A DNA stretch of 64,000 nucleotides, from contig NC_092035.1 in the NCBI RefSeq assembly GCF_042242105.1, forward strand, positions 8,287,477 through 8,351,476, given 5' to 3'. A program made the position numbers and the translations under genes. Source of the stretch: Pempheris klunzingeri. Lineage: Eukaryota > Chordata > Actinopteri > Acropomatiformes > Pempheridae. Numbering within the stretch: the first letter of the stretch is position 1; every line of letters begins with the position of its first letter. The notes under the pieces are model-generated. The model was given only the letters and a program-made list of their open reading frames with translations, made no database searches and had not been told where the DNA came from. Below, piece by piece: positions 25,176 to 37,100 of this stretch.

Positions 25176-25250
25176 GAGCAGCATAGTGGTGCAGTGGTTA
25201 GCACTGTTACCTCACAGCAAGAAGGTCCCAGGTTTGTATCCCAGTTCATG
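25176..25250 (+). repeat. tRNA-like repeat head, segment B (representative copy)
   Basis: gcagcatagtggtgcagtgg begins the copy, with the A-box-like tggttagcactg and a B-box-like ggtttgtatccc; in other units the B box reads ggtttgaatccc. The head is followed by a T-run of about 8-20 bases, which could act as a pol III terminator. This is the head only, without the body of the repeat. It occurs once per array unit, next to segment A. Confidence 0.7.
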
Positions 25251-25393
25251 TGTTTTTTTTTGTTTTTTTTATATGACAAAGTTTGGCGTAGAAATCAGCC
25301 TTACAATCCAGGCAGCATGCTCGTGTATGGTCTCCAATAAAGAGCTTCAACCAGCCTTTGAATTCAGGGTTTGATTCCCACTCCTTTTGCTTT

Positions 25394-25610
25394 GGGCAGC
25401 ATGGTGGTGCTGTGGTTAGTGCGGTTGTCTCTCAGCAAGAAGGTTTCAGGTTCAATTCCAGTTTTTGAACCTGGAATCTTTCTGTTTGCATGTTCTCCCC
25501 ATGCTAGTGTGGGTTCTGTTCGGCATCTTGAAGGATTTAAAGGTTAAAATAACCATAATTCTGGTTGGTGTAGTTTGTCTGCTTGGACAGGCATGGAGCC
25601 TATTAGGCAC
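25394..25610 (+). repeat. tRNA-like repeat, segment C (representative copy)
   Basis: A second forward copy (gggcagcatggtggtgctgt, caggttcaattcc) retains part of the body (tttgcatgttctccccatgc, tgggttctctccggc in most units) before breaking into other sequence. The wording matches a very abundant tRNA-like repeat of teleost genomes. One copy lies in each array unit. Confidence 0.7.
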
Positions 25611-25625
25611 ATCATTAAAATTAAA

Positions 25626-25839
25626 ATAACACATACAGAGACAGAAAAATGGGCAATTTAGAGTCACCAATTAACCCAGCTTGCATGTCTTTTGGATTGT
25701 GGGAGGAAGCCGGAGAGAACCTACGCTAGCATGGGGAGAACATGCAAAGAGAAAGATTCCAGGTTCAAAACCAGGAATCAAACCTGGAACCTTCGTGCTG
25801 TGAGGCAACCGTGCTAACCACTGCACCACCATGCTGCCA
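25626..25839 (-). repeat. tRNA-like repeat, inverted, segment E (representative copy)
   Basis: On the minus strand this reads ggcagcatggtggtgcagtgg, then the body with gcatgttctccccatgctag, tccggcttcctcccacaatc and ttaattggtgactctaaatt. It is the most complete copy in the unit. In long units it extends further into cacagggcc and gaactggtcaccagcc. It faces segment C, so the pair can form a long stem. Confidence 0.7.
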
Positions 25840-26695
25840 CCAAGAGAAAACAGTGAAAAAGAGAAAACGAGTGGAGGAACATTGATAAATAGTTACTCCT
25901 ACAGGACACAAGGGGTGCTGTCTACTCAAAAATGCAAAACACCTGAACCCAAACTTCTACCTGCTTTGGGAGGGGGAGGGGCTCACTTTCATGTCAGAGT
26001 CTCCAAAACACCAGAAAAGTCTCCAATAACACCAACTGATTTATTGATTACATGTAAGGCACAGACAGGTTATATTCTCTGCTCTTGAATGACCTGCCTC
26101 AGGACGTCTGCTTCACCTTTCTATCTCTCTTTTATGTCCATCCATCATCCATCTATTATCTATATAGAAACAACAAATAAAACCCAGCAAGTTTTACATA
26201 AATGTTTGAGGGAGTAATTACAATCACATAAGAGTGAGCAGAGCAGCATGGTGGTGCAGTGGTTAGCACTGTTACCTCACAGCAAGAAGGTCCCAGGTTT
26301 GAATCCCAGTTCATGTGTTCTTTTTTAATATCACAAAGTTTGGTGTAGAAATCAGCCTTACAATCCAGGCAGCATGCCCGTGCATGGTTTCCAATAAACG
26401 TCTTCAACCAGCCTTTGAATTCAGGCTTTGATTCCCACTCCTTTTGCTTTGGGCAGCATGGTGGTGCTGTGGTTAGCACAGCTGTCTCACAGCAAAAAGG
26501 TTTCAGGTTCAATTCCAGTTTTTGAACCTGGAATCTTTCTGTTTGCATGTTCTCCCCATGCTAGTGTGGGTTCTCTCCGGCATCTTGAAGGATTTATAGG
26601 TTAAAATAACAATAATTCTGGTCGGTGTAGTTTGTCTGCTTGGACAGGCATGGAGCCTATTAGGCACATCATTAAAATTAAAATAACACTTTTGC

Positions 26696-26930
26696 TGTTA
26701 GGTTTAGGACAATTGTGCAAATGTGAAATTTCACACATCTAGGTGAAACATGGCGCAGGGGCTGCTTTGTTAAAATCCAAACCTATAAACCAGATCAAAT
26801 TACTCATATTAGGCCTCTTAATGTGTGTGCCAAGTTTGGTGAGGTTTGAATCATACCGAGCCATTTTACTGCAACCTCCATTTTCATGGAAGGAATCCCA
26901 GCTGACTTCAGGCGAGAGGCAGAGTCACCC
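26696..26930. repeat. segment D, long-unit insert (representative L1 copy)
   Basis: This block, present only in long units, has gctgttaggtttaggacaat, a pattern like ccaagtttggtgaggtttg and then the 3' part of the inverted tRNA-like repeat. Its first part resembles the terminal region of the dispersed repeat seen at about 42525-42620. L1 copies (26696, 31379) hold about 70 bp (from gtgaaatttcacacatctag to accagatcaaat) that L2 copies lack. Confidence 0.7.
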
Positions 26931-29501
26931 TGAACTGGTCACCAGCCAATCACAGGGCCACATACAGAGACAGACAAACGGGCAATTTAGAGTCACCAAT
27001 TAACCCAGCTTGCATGTCTTTTGGATTGTGGGAGGAAGCCGGAGAGAACCTACGCTAGCATGGGGAGAACATGCAAAACCAGGTGCAAAACAGGATTTGA
27101 ACCTGGAACCTTCTTGCTGGGAGACAACTGTGCTAACCACTGTACCACCATGCTGCCACCAAGAGAAAACAGTGAAAAAGAGAAAAACGAGTGGAGGAAC
27201 ATTGATAAATAGTTACTCCTACAGGACACAAGGGGTGCTGTCTACTCAAAAATGCAAAACACCTGAACCCAAACTTCTACCTGCTCTGGGAGGGGGAGGG
27301 GCTCACTTTCATGTCAGAGTCTCCAAAACACCAGAAAAGTCTCCAGTAACACCAACTGATTTATTGATTACATGTAAGGCACAGACAGGTTATATTCTCT
27401 GCTCTTGAATGACCTGCCTCAGGACGTCTGCTTCACCTTTCTATCTCTCTTTTATGTCCATCCATCATCCATCTATTATCTATATAGAAACAACAAATAA
27501 AACCCAGCAAGTTTTACATAAATGTTTGGGGGAGTAATCACAATCACATGAGAGAGAGAAGGGCAGCATGGTGGAGCAGTGGTTAGCACTGTTACCTCAC
27601 AGCAAGAAGGTCCAAGGTTTGAATCCCAGTTCATGTGTGTTTTTTTTTTTTTTTTTTTATATCACAAAGTTTGGTGTACAAATCAGCCTTACAATCCAGG
27701 CAGCATGCCCGTGTATGGTCTCCAATAAGCCGCTTCAACCAGCCTTTGAATTCAGGGTTTGATTCCCACTCCTTTTGCTTTGGGCAGCATGGTGGTGCTG
27801 TGGTTAGTGCGGTTGCCTCACAGCAAGAAGGTTTCAGGTTCAGTTCCTGGTTTTGAACCTGGAATCTTTCTGTTTGCATGTTCTCCCCATGCTAGTGTGG
27901 GTTCTCTTCGGCATCTTGAAGGATTTAAAGGTTAAAATAACCGTAATTCTGGTTGGTGTAGTTTGTCTGCTTGGACAGGCATGGAGCCTATTAGGCACAT
28001 CATTAAAATTAAAATAACACTTTTGCTGTTGGGTTTAGGACAATTGTGCAAATTACTCATTTTAGGCCTCTTCATGTGTGTGCCAAGTTTGGTGAGGTTT
28101 GAATCATACCGAGCCATTTTACAGCAACCTCCAGTTTCATGGAAGGAATCCCAGCTGACTTCAGGCGAGAGGCAGAGTCACCCTGAACTGGTCACCAGCC
28201 AATCACAGGGCCACATACAGAGACAGACAAACGGGCAATTTAGAGTCACCAATTAACCCAGCTTGCATGTCTTTCGGATTGTGGGAGGAAGCTGGAGAGA
28301 ACCTACGCAAGCATGGGGAGAACATGCAAAACCAGGTGCAAAACAGGATTTGAGCCTGGAACCTTCGTGCTGTGAGGCAACTGTGCTAACCACTGCACCA
28401 CCATGCTGCCACCAAGAGAAAACAATGAAAAAGAGAAAACGAGTGGAGGAACATTGATAAATAGTTACTCCTACAGGACACAAGGGGTGCTGTCTACTCA
28501 AAAATGCAAAACACCTGAACCCAAACTTCTACCTGCTTTGGGAGGGGGAGGGGCTCACTTTCATGTCAGAGTCTCCAAAACACCAGAAAAGTCTCCAATA
28601 ACACCAACTGATTTATTGATTACATGTAAGGCACAGACAGGTTATATTCTCTGCTCTTGAATGACCTGCCTCAGAACGTCTGCTTCACCTTTCTATCTGT
28701 CTTTTATGTCCATCCATCATCCATCTATTGTCTATATAGAAACAACAAATAAAACCCAGCAAGTTTTACATAAATGTTTGAGGGAGTAATCACAATCACA
28801 TAAGCAAGAGCAGGGCAGCATGGTGGAGCAGTGGTTAGCACTGTTACCTCACAGCAAGAAGGTCCAAGGTTTGAATCCCAGTTCATGTGTCTTTTTTTTT
28901 AATATGACAAAGTTTGGTGTAGAAATCAGCCTTACAATCCAGGCAGCATGCCTGTGTATGGTCTCCAATAAACCGCTTCAACCAGCCTTTGAATTCAGGG
29001 TTTGATTCCCACTCCTTTTGCTTTGGGCAGCATGGTGGTGCTGTGGTTAGTGTGGTTGCCTCTCAGCAAGAAGGTTTCAGGTTCAGTTCCTGGTTTTGAA
29101 CCTGGAATCTTTCTGTTTGCATGTTCTCCCCATGCTAGTGTGGGTTCTCTCCGGCATCTTGAAGGATTTAAAGGTTAAAATAACCGTAATTCTAGTCGGT
29201 GTAGTTTGTCTGCTTGGACAGGCATGGAGCCTATTAGGCACATCATTAAAATTAAAATAACACATACAGAGACAGACAAATGAGCAATTTAGAGTCACCA
29301 ATTAACCCAGCTTGCATGTCTTTTGGATTGTGGGAGGAAGCCGGAGAGAACCTACGCTAGCATGGGGAGAACATGCAAAACCAGGTGCAAAACAGGATTT
29401 GAACCTGGAACCTTCTTGCTGTGAGACAACCGTGCTAACCACTGTACCACCATGCTGCCACTAAGAGAAAACAGTGAAAAAGAGAAAACGAGTGGAGGAA
29501 C

Positions 29502-32500
29502 ATTGATAAATAGTTACTCCTACAGGACACAAGGGGTGCTGTCTACTCAAAAATGCAAAACACCTGAACCCAAACTTCTACCTGCTTTGGGAGGGGGAGG
29601 GGCTCACTTTCACGTCAGAGTCTCCAAAACACCAGAAAAGTCTCCAATAACACCAACTGATTTATTGATTACATGTAAGGCACAGACAGGTTATATTCTC
29701 TGCTGTTGAATGACCTGCCTCAGGACGTCTGCTTCACCTTTCTATTTCTCTTTTATGTCCATCCATCATCCATCTATTATCTATATAGAAACAACAAATA
29801 AAACCCAGCAAGTTTTACATAAATGTTTGGGGGAGTAATCACAATCACATAACAGAGAGCAGAGCAGCATAGTGGAGCAGTGGTTAGCACTGTTACCTCA
29901 CAGCAAGAAGGTCCAAGGTTTGTATCCCAGTTCATGTGTTTTTTTTTGTTTTTTTTATATCACAAAGTTTGGCGTAGAAATCAGCCTTACAATCCAGGCA
30001 GCATGCCCGTGTATGGTCTCCAATAAAGAGCTTCAACCAGCCTTTGAATTCAGGGTTTGATTCCCACTCCTTTTGCTTTGGGCAGCATGGTGGTGCTGTG
30101 GTTAGTGCGGTTGTCTCTCAGCAAGAAGGTTTCAGGTTCAATTCCAGTTTTTGAACCTGGAATCTTTCTGTTTGCATGTTCTCCCCATGCTAGTGTGGGT
30201 TCTCTCCGGCATCTTGAAGGATTTAAAGGTTAAAATAACCATAATTCTGGTTGGTGTAGTTTGTCTGCTTGGACAGGCATGGAGCCTATTAGGCACATCA
30301 TTAAAATTAAAATAACACATACAGAGACAGACAAATGGGCAATTTAGAGTCACCAATTAACCCAGCTTGCATGTCTTTTGGATTGTGGGAGGAAGCCGGA
30401 GAGAACCTACGCTAGCATGGGGAGAACATGCAAAGAGAAAGATTCCAGGTTCAAAACCAGGAATCAAACCTGGAACCTTCGTGCTGTGAGGCAACTGTGC
30501 TAACCACTGCACCACCATGCTGCCACCAAGAGAAAACAGTGAAAAAGAGAAAACGAGTGGAGGAACATTGATAAATAGTTACTCCTACAGGACACAAGGG
30601 GTGCTGTCTACTCAAAAATGCAAAACACCTGAACCCAAACTTCTACCTGCTTTGGGAGGGGGAGGGGCTCACTTTCATGTCAGAGTCTCCAAAACACCAG
30701 AAAAGTCTCCAATAACACCAACTGATTTATTGATTACATGTAAGGCACAGACAGGTTATATTCTCTGCTCTTGAATGACCTGCCTCAGGACGTCTGCTTC
30801 ACCTTTCTATCTCTCTTTTATGTCCATCCATCATCCATCTATTATCTATATAGAAACAACAAATAAAACCCAGCAAGTTTTACATAAATGTTTGAGGGAG
30901 TAATTACAATCACATGAGAGAGAGCAGAGCAGCATGGTGGTGCAGTGGTTAGCACTGTTACCTCACAGCAAGAAGGTCCCAGGTTTGAATCCCAGTTCAT
31001 GTGTTCTTTTTTAATATCACAAAGTTTGGTGTAGAAATCAGCCTTACAATCCAGGCAGCATGCCCGTGCATGGTTTCCAATAAACGTCTTCAACCAGCCT
31101 TTGAATTCAGGCTTTGATTCCCACTCCTTTTGCTTTGGGCAGCATGGTGGTGCTGTGGTTAGCACAGCTGTCTCACAGCAAAAAGGTTTCAGGTTCAATT
31201 CCAGTTTTTGAACCTGGAATCTTTCTGTTTGCATGTTCTCCCCATGCTAGTGTGGGTTCTCTCCGGCATCTTGAAGGATTTATAGGTTAAAATAACAATA
31301 ATTCTGGTCGGTGTAGTTTGTCTGCTTGGACAGGCATGGAGCCTATTAGGCACATCATTAAAATTAAAATAACACTTTTGCTGTTAGGTTTAGGACAATT
31401 GTGCAAATGTGAAATTTCACACATCTAGGTGAAACATGGCGCAGGGGCTGCTTTGTTAAAATCCAAACCTATAAACCAGATCAAATTACTCATATTAGGC
31501 CTCTTAATGTGTGTGCCAAGTTTGGTGAGGTTTGAATCATACCGAGCCATTTTACTGCAACCTCCATTTTCATGGAAGGAATCCCAGCTGACTTCAGGCG
31601 AGAGGCAGAGTCACCCTGAACTGGTCACCAGCCAATCACAGGGCCACATACAGAGACAGACAAACGGGCAATTTAAAGTCACCAATTAACCCAGCTTGCA
31701 TGTCTTTTGGATTGTGGGAGGAAGCCGGAGAGAACCTACGCTAGCATGGGGAGAACATGCAAAACCAGGTGCAAAACAGGATTTGAACCTGGAACCTTCT
31801 TGCTGGGAGACAACTGTGCTAACCACTGTACCACCATGCTGCCACCAAGAGAAAACAGTGAAAAAGAGAAAAACGAGTGGAGGAACATTGATAAATAGTT
31901 ACTCCTACAGGACACAAGGGGTGCTGTCTACTCAAAAATGCAAAACACCTGAACCCAAACTTCTACCTGCTCTGGGAGGGGGAGGGGCTCACTTTCATGT
32001 CAGAGTCTCCAAAACACCAGAAAAGTCTCCAGTAACACCAACTGATTTATTGATTACATGTAAGGCACAGACAGGTTATATTCTCTGCTCTTGAATGACC
32101 TGCCTCAGGACGTCTGCTTCACCTTTCTATCTCTCTTTTATGTCCATCCATCATCCATCTATTATCTATATAGAAACAACAAATAAAACCCAGCAAGTTT
32201 TACATAAATGTTTGGGGGAGTAATCACAATCACATGAGAGAGAGAAGGGCAGCATGGTGGAGCAGTGGTTAGCACTGTTACCTCACAGCAAGAAGGTCCA
32301 AGGTTTGAATCCCAGTTCATGTGTGTTTTTTTTTTTTTTTTTATATCACAAAGTTTGGTGTACAAATCAGCCTTACAATCCAGGCAGCATGCCCGTGTAT
32401 GGTCTCCAATAAGCCGCTTCAACCAGCCTTTGAATTCAGGGTTTGATTCCCACTCCTTTTGCTTTGGGCAGCATGGTGGTGCTGTGGTTAGTGTGGTTGC

Positions 32501-34185
32501 CTCACAGCAAGAAGGTTTCAGGTTCAGTTCCTGGTTTTGAACCTGGAATCTTTCTGTTTGCATGTTCTCCCCATGCTAGTGTGGGTTCTCTTCGGCATCT
32601 TGAAGGATTTAAAGGTTAAAATAACCGTAATTCTGGTTGGTGTAGTTTGTCTGCTTGGACAGGCATGGAGCCTATTAGGCACATCATTAAAATTAAAATA
32701 ACACTTTTGCTGTTGGGTTTAGGACAATTGTGCAAATTACTCATTTTAGGCCTCTTAATGTGTGTGCCAAGTTTGGTGAGGTTTGAATCATACCGAGCCA
32801 TTTTACAGCAACCTCCAGTTTCATGGAAGGAATCCCAGCTGACTTCAGGCGAGAGGCAGAGTCACCCTGAACTGGTCACCAGCCAATCACAGGGCCACAT
32901 ACAGAGACAGACAAACGGGCAATTTAGAGTCACCAATTAACCCAGCTTGCATGTCTTTTGGATTGTGGGAGGAAGCTGGAGAGAACCTACGCAAGCATGG
33001 GGAGAACATGCAAAACCAGGTGCAAAACAGGATTTGAGCCTGGAACCTTCTTGCTGTGAGGCAACTGTGCTAACCACTGTACCACCATGCTGCCACCAAG
33101 AGAAAACAGTGAAAAAGAGAAAACGAGTGGAGGAACATTGATAAATAGTTACTCCTACAGGACACAAGGGGTGCTGTCTACTCAAAAATGCAAAACACCT
33201 GAACCCAAACTTCTACCTGCTTTGGGAGGGGGAGGGGCTCACTTTCATGTCAGAGTCTCCAAAACACCAGAAAAGTCTCCAATAACACCAACTGATTTAT
33301 TGATTACATGTAAGGCACAGACAGGTTATATTCTCTGCTCTTGAATGACCTGCCTCAGAACGTCTGCTTCACCTTTCTATCTGTCTTTTATGTCCATCCA
33401 TCATCCATCTATTGTCTATATAGAAACAACAAATAAAACCCAGCAAGGTTTACATAAATGTTTGAGGGAGTAATCACAATCACATAAGCAAGAGCAGGGC
33501 AGCATGGTGGAGCAGTGGTTAGCACTGTTACCTCACAGCAAGAAGGTCCAAGGTTTGAATCCCAGTTCATGTGTCTTTTTTTTTAATATGACAAAGTTTG
33601 GTGTAGAAATCAGCCTTACAATCCAGGCAGCATGCCTGTGTATGGTCTCCAATAAACCGCTTCAACCAGCCTTTGAATTCAGGGTTTGATTCCCACTCCT
33701 TTTGCTTTGGGCAGCATGGTGGTGCTGTGGTTAGTGTGGTTGCCTCTCAGCAAGAAGGTTTCAGGTTCAGTTCCTGGTTTTGAACCTGGAATCTTTCTGT
33801 TTGCATGTTCTCCCCATGCTAGTGTGGGTTCTCTCCGGCATCTTGAAGGATTTAAAGGTTAAAATAACCGTAATTCTAGTCGGTGTAGTTTGTCTGCTTG
33901 GACAGGCATGGAGCCTATTAGGCACATCATTAAAATTAAAATAACACATACAGAGACAGACAAATGAGCAATTTAGAGTCACCAATTAACCCAGCTTGCA
34001 TGTCTTTTGGATTGTGGGAGGAAGCCGGAGAGAACCTACGCTAGCATGGGGAGAACATGCAAAACCAGGTGCAAAACAGGATTTGAACCTGGAACCTTCT
34101 TGCTGTGAGACAACTGTGCTAACCACTGTACCACCATGCTGCCACTAAGAGAAAACAGTGAAAAAGAGAAAACGAGTGGAGGAAC
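29502..34185. repeat. second four-unit block, duplicate of the first
   Basis: Spacings of 1065, 1320, 1250 and 1049 repeat the S1-L1-L2-S2 order of 24816-29501. Differences visible by eye are few: for instance agagtgagcagagc at about 26232 corresponds to gagagagagcagagc at about 30916, and the T-run near 32324 is shorter than that near 27639. Confidence 0.9.
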
Positions 34186-37100
34186 ATTGATAAATAGTTA
34201 CTCCTACAGGACACAAGGGGTGCTGTCTACTCAAAAATGCAAAACACCTGAACCCAAACTTCTACCTGCTCTGGGAGGGGGAGGGGCTCACTTTCACGTC
34301 AGAGTCTCCAAAACACCAGAAAAGTCTCTAATAACACCAACTGATTTATTGATTACATGTAAGGCACAGACAGGTTATATTCTCTGCTCTTGAATGACCT
34401 GCCTCAGGACGTCTGCTTCACCTTTCTATCTCTCTTTTATGTCCATCCATCATCCATCTATTATCTATATAGAAACAACAAATAAAACCCAGCAAGTTTT
34501 ACATAAATGTTTGGGGGAGTAATCACAATCACATGAGAGAGAGAAGGGCAGCATGGTGGAGCAGTGGTTAGCACTGTTACCTCACAGCAAGAAGGTCCAA
34601 GGTTTGAATCCCAGTTCATGTGTGTTTTTTTTTTTTTTTTTTATATCACAAAGTTTGGTGTACAAATCAGCCTTACAATCCAGGCAGCATGCCCGTGTAT
34701 GGTCTCCAATAAGCCGCTTCAACCAGCCTTTGAATTCAGGGTTTGATTCCCACTCCTTTTGCTTTGGGCAGCATGGTGGTGCTGTGGTTAGTGCGGTTGC
34801 CTCACAGCAAGAAGGTTTCAGGTTCAGTTCCTGGTTTTGAACCTGGAATCTTTCTGTTTGCATGTTCTCCCCATGCTAGTGTGGGTTCTCTTCGGCATCT
34901 TGAAGGATTTAAAGGTTAAAATAACCGTAATTCTGGTTGGTGTAGTTTGTCTGCTTGGACAGGCATGGAGCCTATTAGGCACATCATTAAAATTAAAATA
35001 ACACTTTTGCTGTTGGGTTTAGGACAATTGTGCAAATTACTCATTTTAGGCCTCTTAATGTGTGTGCCAAGTTTGGTGAGGTTTGAATCATACCGAGCCA
35101 TTTTACAGCAACCTCCAGTTTCATGGAAGGAATCCCAGCTGACTTCAGGCGAGAGGCAGAGTCACCCTGAACTGGTCACCAGCCAATCACAGGGCCACAT
35201 ACAGAGACAGACAAACGGGCAATTTAGAGTCACCAATTAACCCAGCTTGCATGTCTTTTGGATTGTGGGAGGAAGCTGGAGAGAACCTACGCAAGCATGG
35301 GGAGAACATGCAAAACCAGGTGCAAAACAGGATTTGAGCCTGGAACCTTCTTGCTGTGAGGCAACTGTGCTAACCACTGTACCACCATGCTGCCACCAAG
35401 AGAAAACAGTGAAAAAGAGAAAACGAGTGGAGGAACATTGATAAATAGTTACTCCTACAGGACACAAGGGGTGCTGTCTACTCAAAAATGCAAAACACCT
35501 GAACCCAAACTTCTACCTGCTTTGGGAGGGGGAGGGGCTCACTTTCATGTCAGAGTCTCCAAAACACCAGAAAAGTCTCCAATAACACCAACTGATTTAT
35601 TGATTACATGTAAGGCACAGACAGGTTATATTCTCTGCTCTTGAATGACCTGCCTCAGAACGTCTGCTTCACCTTTCTATCTGTCTTTTATGTCCATCCA
35701 TCATCCATCTATTGTCTATATAGAAACAACAAATAAAACCCAGCAAGTTTTACATAAATGTTTGAGGGAGTAATCACAATCACATAAGCAAGAGCAGGGC
35801 AGCATGGTGGAGCAGTGGTTAGCACTGTTACCTCACAGCAAGAAGGTCCAAGGTTTGAATCCCAGTTCATGTGTCTTTTTTTTTAATATGACAAAGTTTG
35901 GTGTAGAAATCAGCCTTACAATCCAGGCAGCATGCCTGTGTATGGTCTCCAATAAACCGCTTCAACCAGCCTTTGAATTCAGGGTTTGATTCCCACTCCT
36001 TTTGCTTTGGGCAGCATGGTGGTGCTGTGGTTAGTGTGGTTGCCTCTCAGCAAGAAGGTTTCAGGTTCAGTTCCTGGTTTTGAACCTGGAATCTTTCTGT
36101 TTGCATGTTCTCCCCATGCTAGTGTGGGTTCTCTCCGGCATCTTGAAGGATTTAAAGGTTAAAATAACCGTAATTCTAGTCGGTGTAGTTTGTCTGCTTG
36201 GACAGGCATGGAGCCTATTAGGCACATCATTAAAATTAAAATAACACATACAGAGACAGACAAATGAGCAATTTAGAGTCACCAATTAACCCAGCTTGCA
36301 TGTCTTTTGGATTGTGGGAGGAAGCCGGAGAGAACCTACGCTAGCATGGGGAGAACATGCAAAACCAGGTGCAAAACAGGATTTGAACCTGGAACCTTCT
36401 TGCTGTGAGACAACCGTGCTAACCACTGTACCACCATGCTGCCACTAAGAGAAAACAGTGAAAAAGAGAAAACGAGTGGAGGAACATTGATAAATAGTTA
36501 CTCCTACAGGACACAAGGGGTGCTGTCTACTCAAAAATGCAAAACACCTGAACCCAAACTTCTACCTGCTCTGGGAGGGGGAGGGGCTCACTTTCACGTC
36601 AGAGTCTCCAAAACACCAGAAAAGTCTCTAATAACACCAACTGATTTATTGATTACATGTAAGGCACAGACAGGTTATATTCTCTGCTCTTGAATGACCT
36701 GCCTCAGGACGTCTGCTTCACCTCTCTATCTCTCTTTTATGTCCATCCATCATCCATCTATTATCTATATAGAAACAACAAATAAAACCCAGCAAGTTTT
36801 ACATAAATGTTTGGCGGAGTAATCACAATCACATGAAAGAGAGCAGGGCAGCATGGTGGAGCAGTGGTTAGCACTGTTACCTCACAGCAAGAAGGTCCAA
36901 GGTTTGAATCCCAGTTCATGTGTGTTTTTTTTTTTTTTTTTTTATATCACAAAGTTTGGTGTAGAAATCAGCCTTACAATCCAGGCAGCATGCCCGTGTA
37001 TGGTCTCCAATAAACCGCTTCAACCAGCCTTTGAATTCAGGGTTTGATTCCCACTCCTTTTGCTTTGGGCAGCATGGTGGTGCTGTGGTTAGTGTGGTTG

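Larger units (their letters stand above)
24816..29501. repeat. first four-unit block (1065+1320+1252+1049)
   Basis: This block consists of short unit S1, long unit L1, long unit L2 and short unit S2. The same order recurs at 29502-34185 with spacings differing by at most two bases in total. S1 is marked by an altered inverted arm (agagaaagattccaggttc near 25750). L1 carries an extra stretch of about 70 bp in segment D. L2 lacks it. S2 lacks segment D altogether. Confidence 0.9.

Noticed and set aside
25176-25250. True tRNA genes in the array
   Set aside because: The box motifs are present, but no cloverleaf with an anticodon arm could be drawn; the copies belong to a dispersed repeat.
25831-26088. 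The repeated 85-codon open frame as a multigene family of small proteins
   Set aside because: It is part of a recently amplified non-coding unit, has no recognisable domain, lacks a consistent start context, and is disrupted at its start in the L1 units; identity between copies is explained by the tandem duplication.
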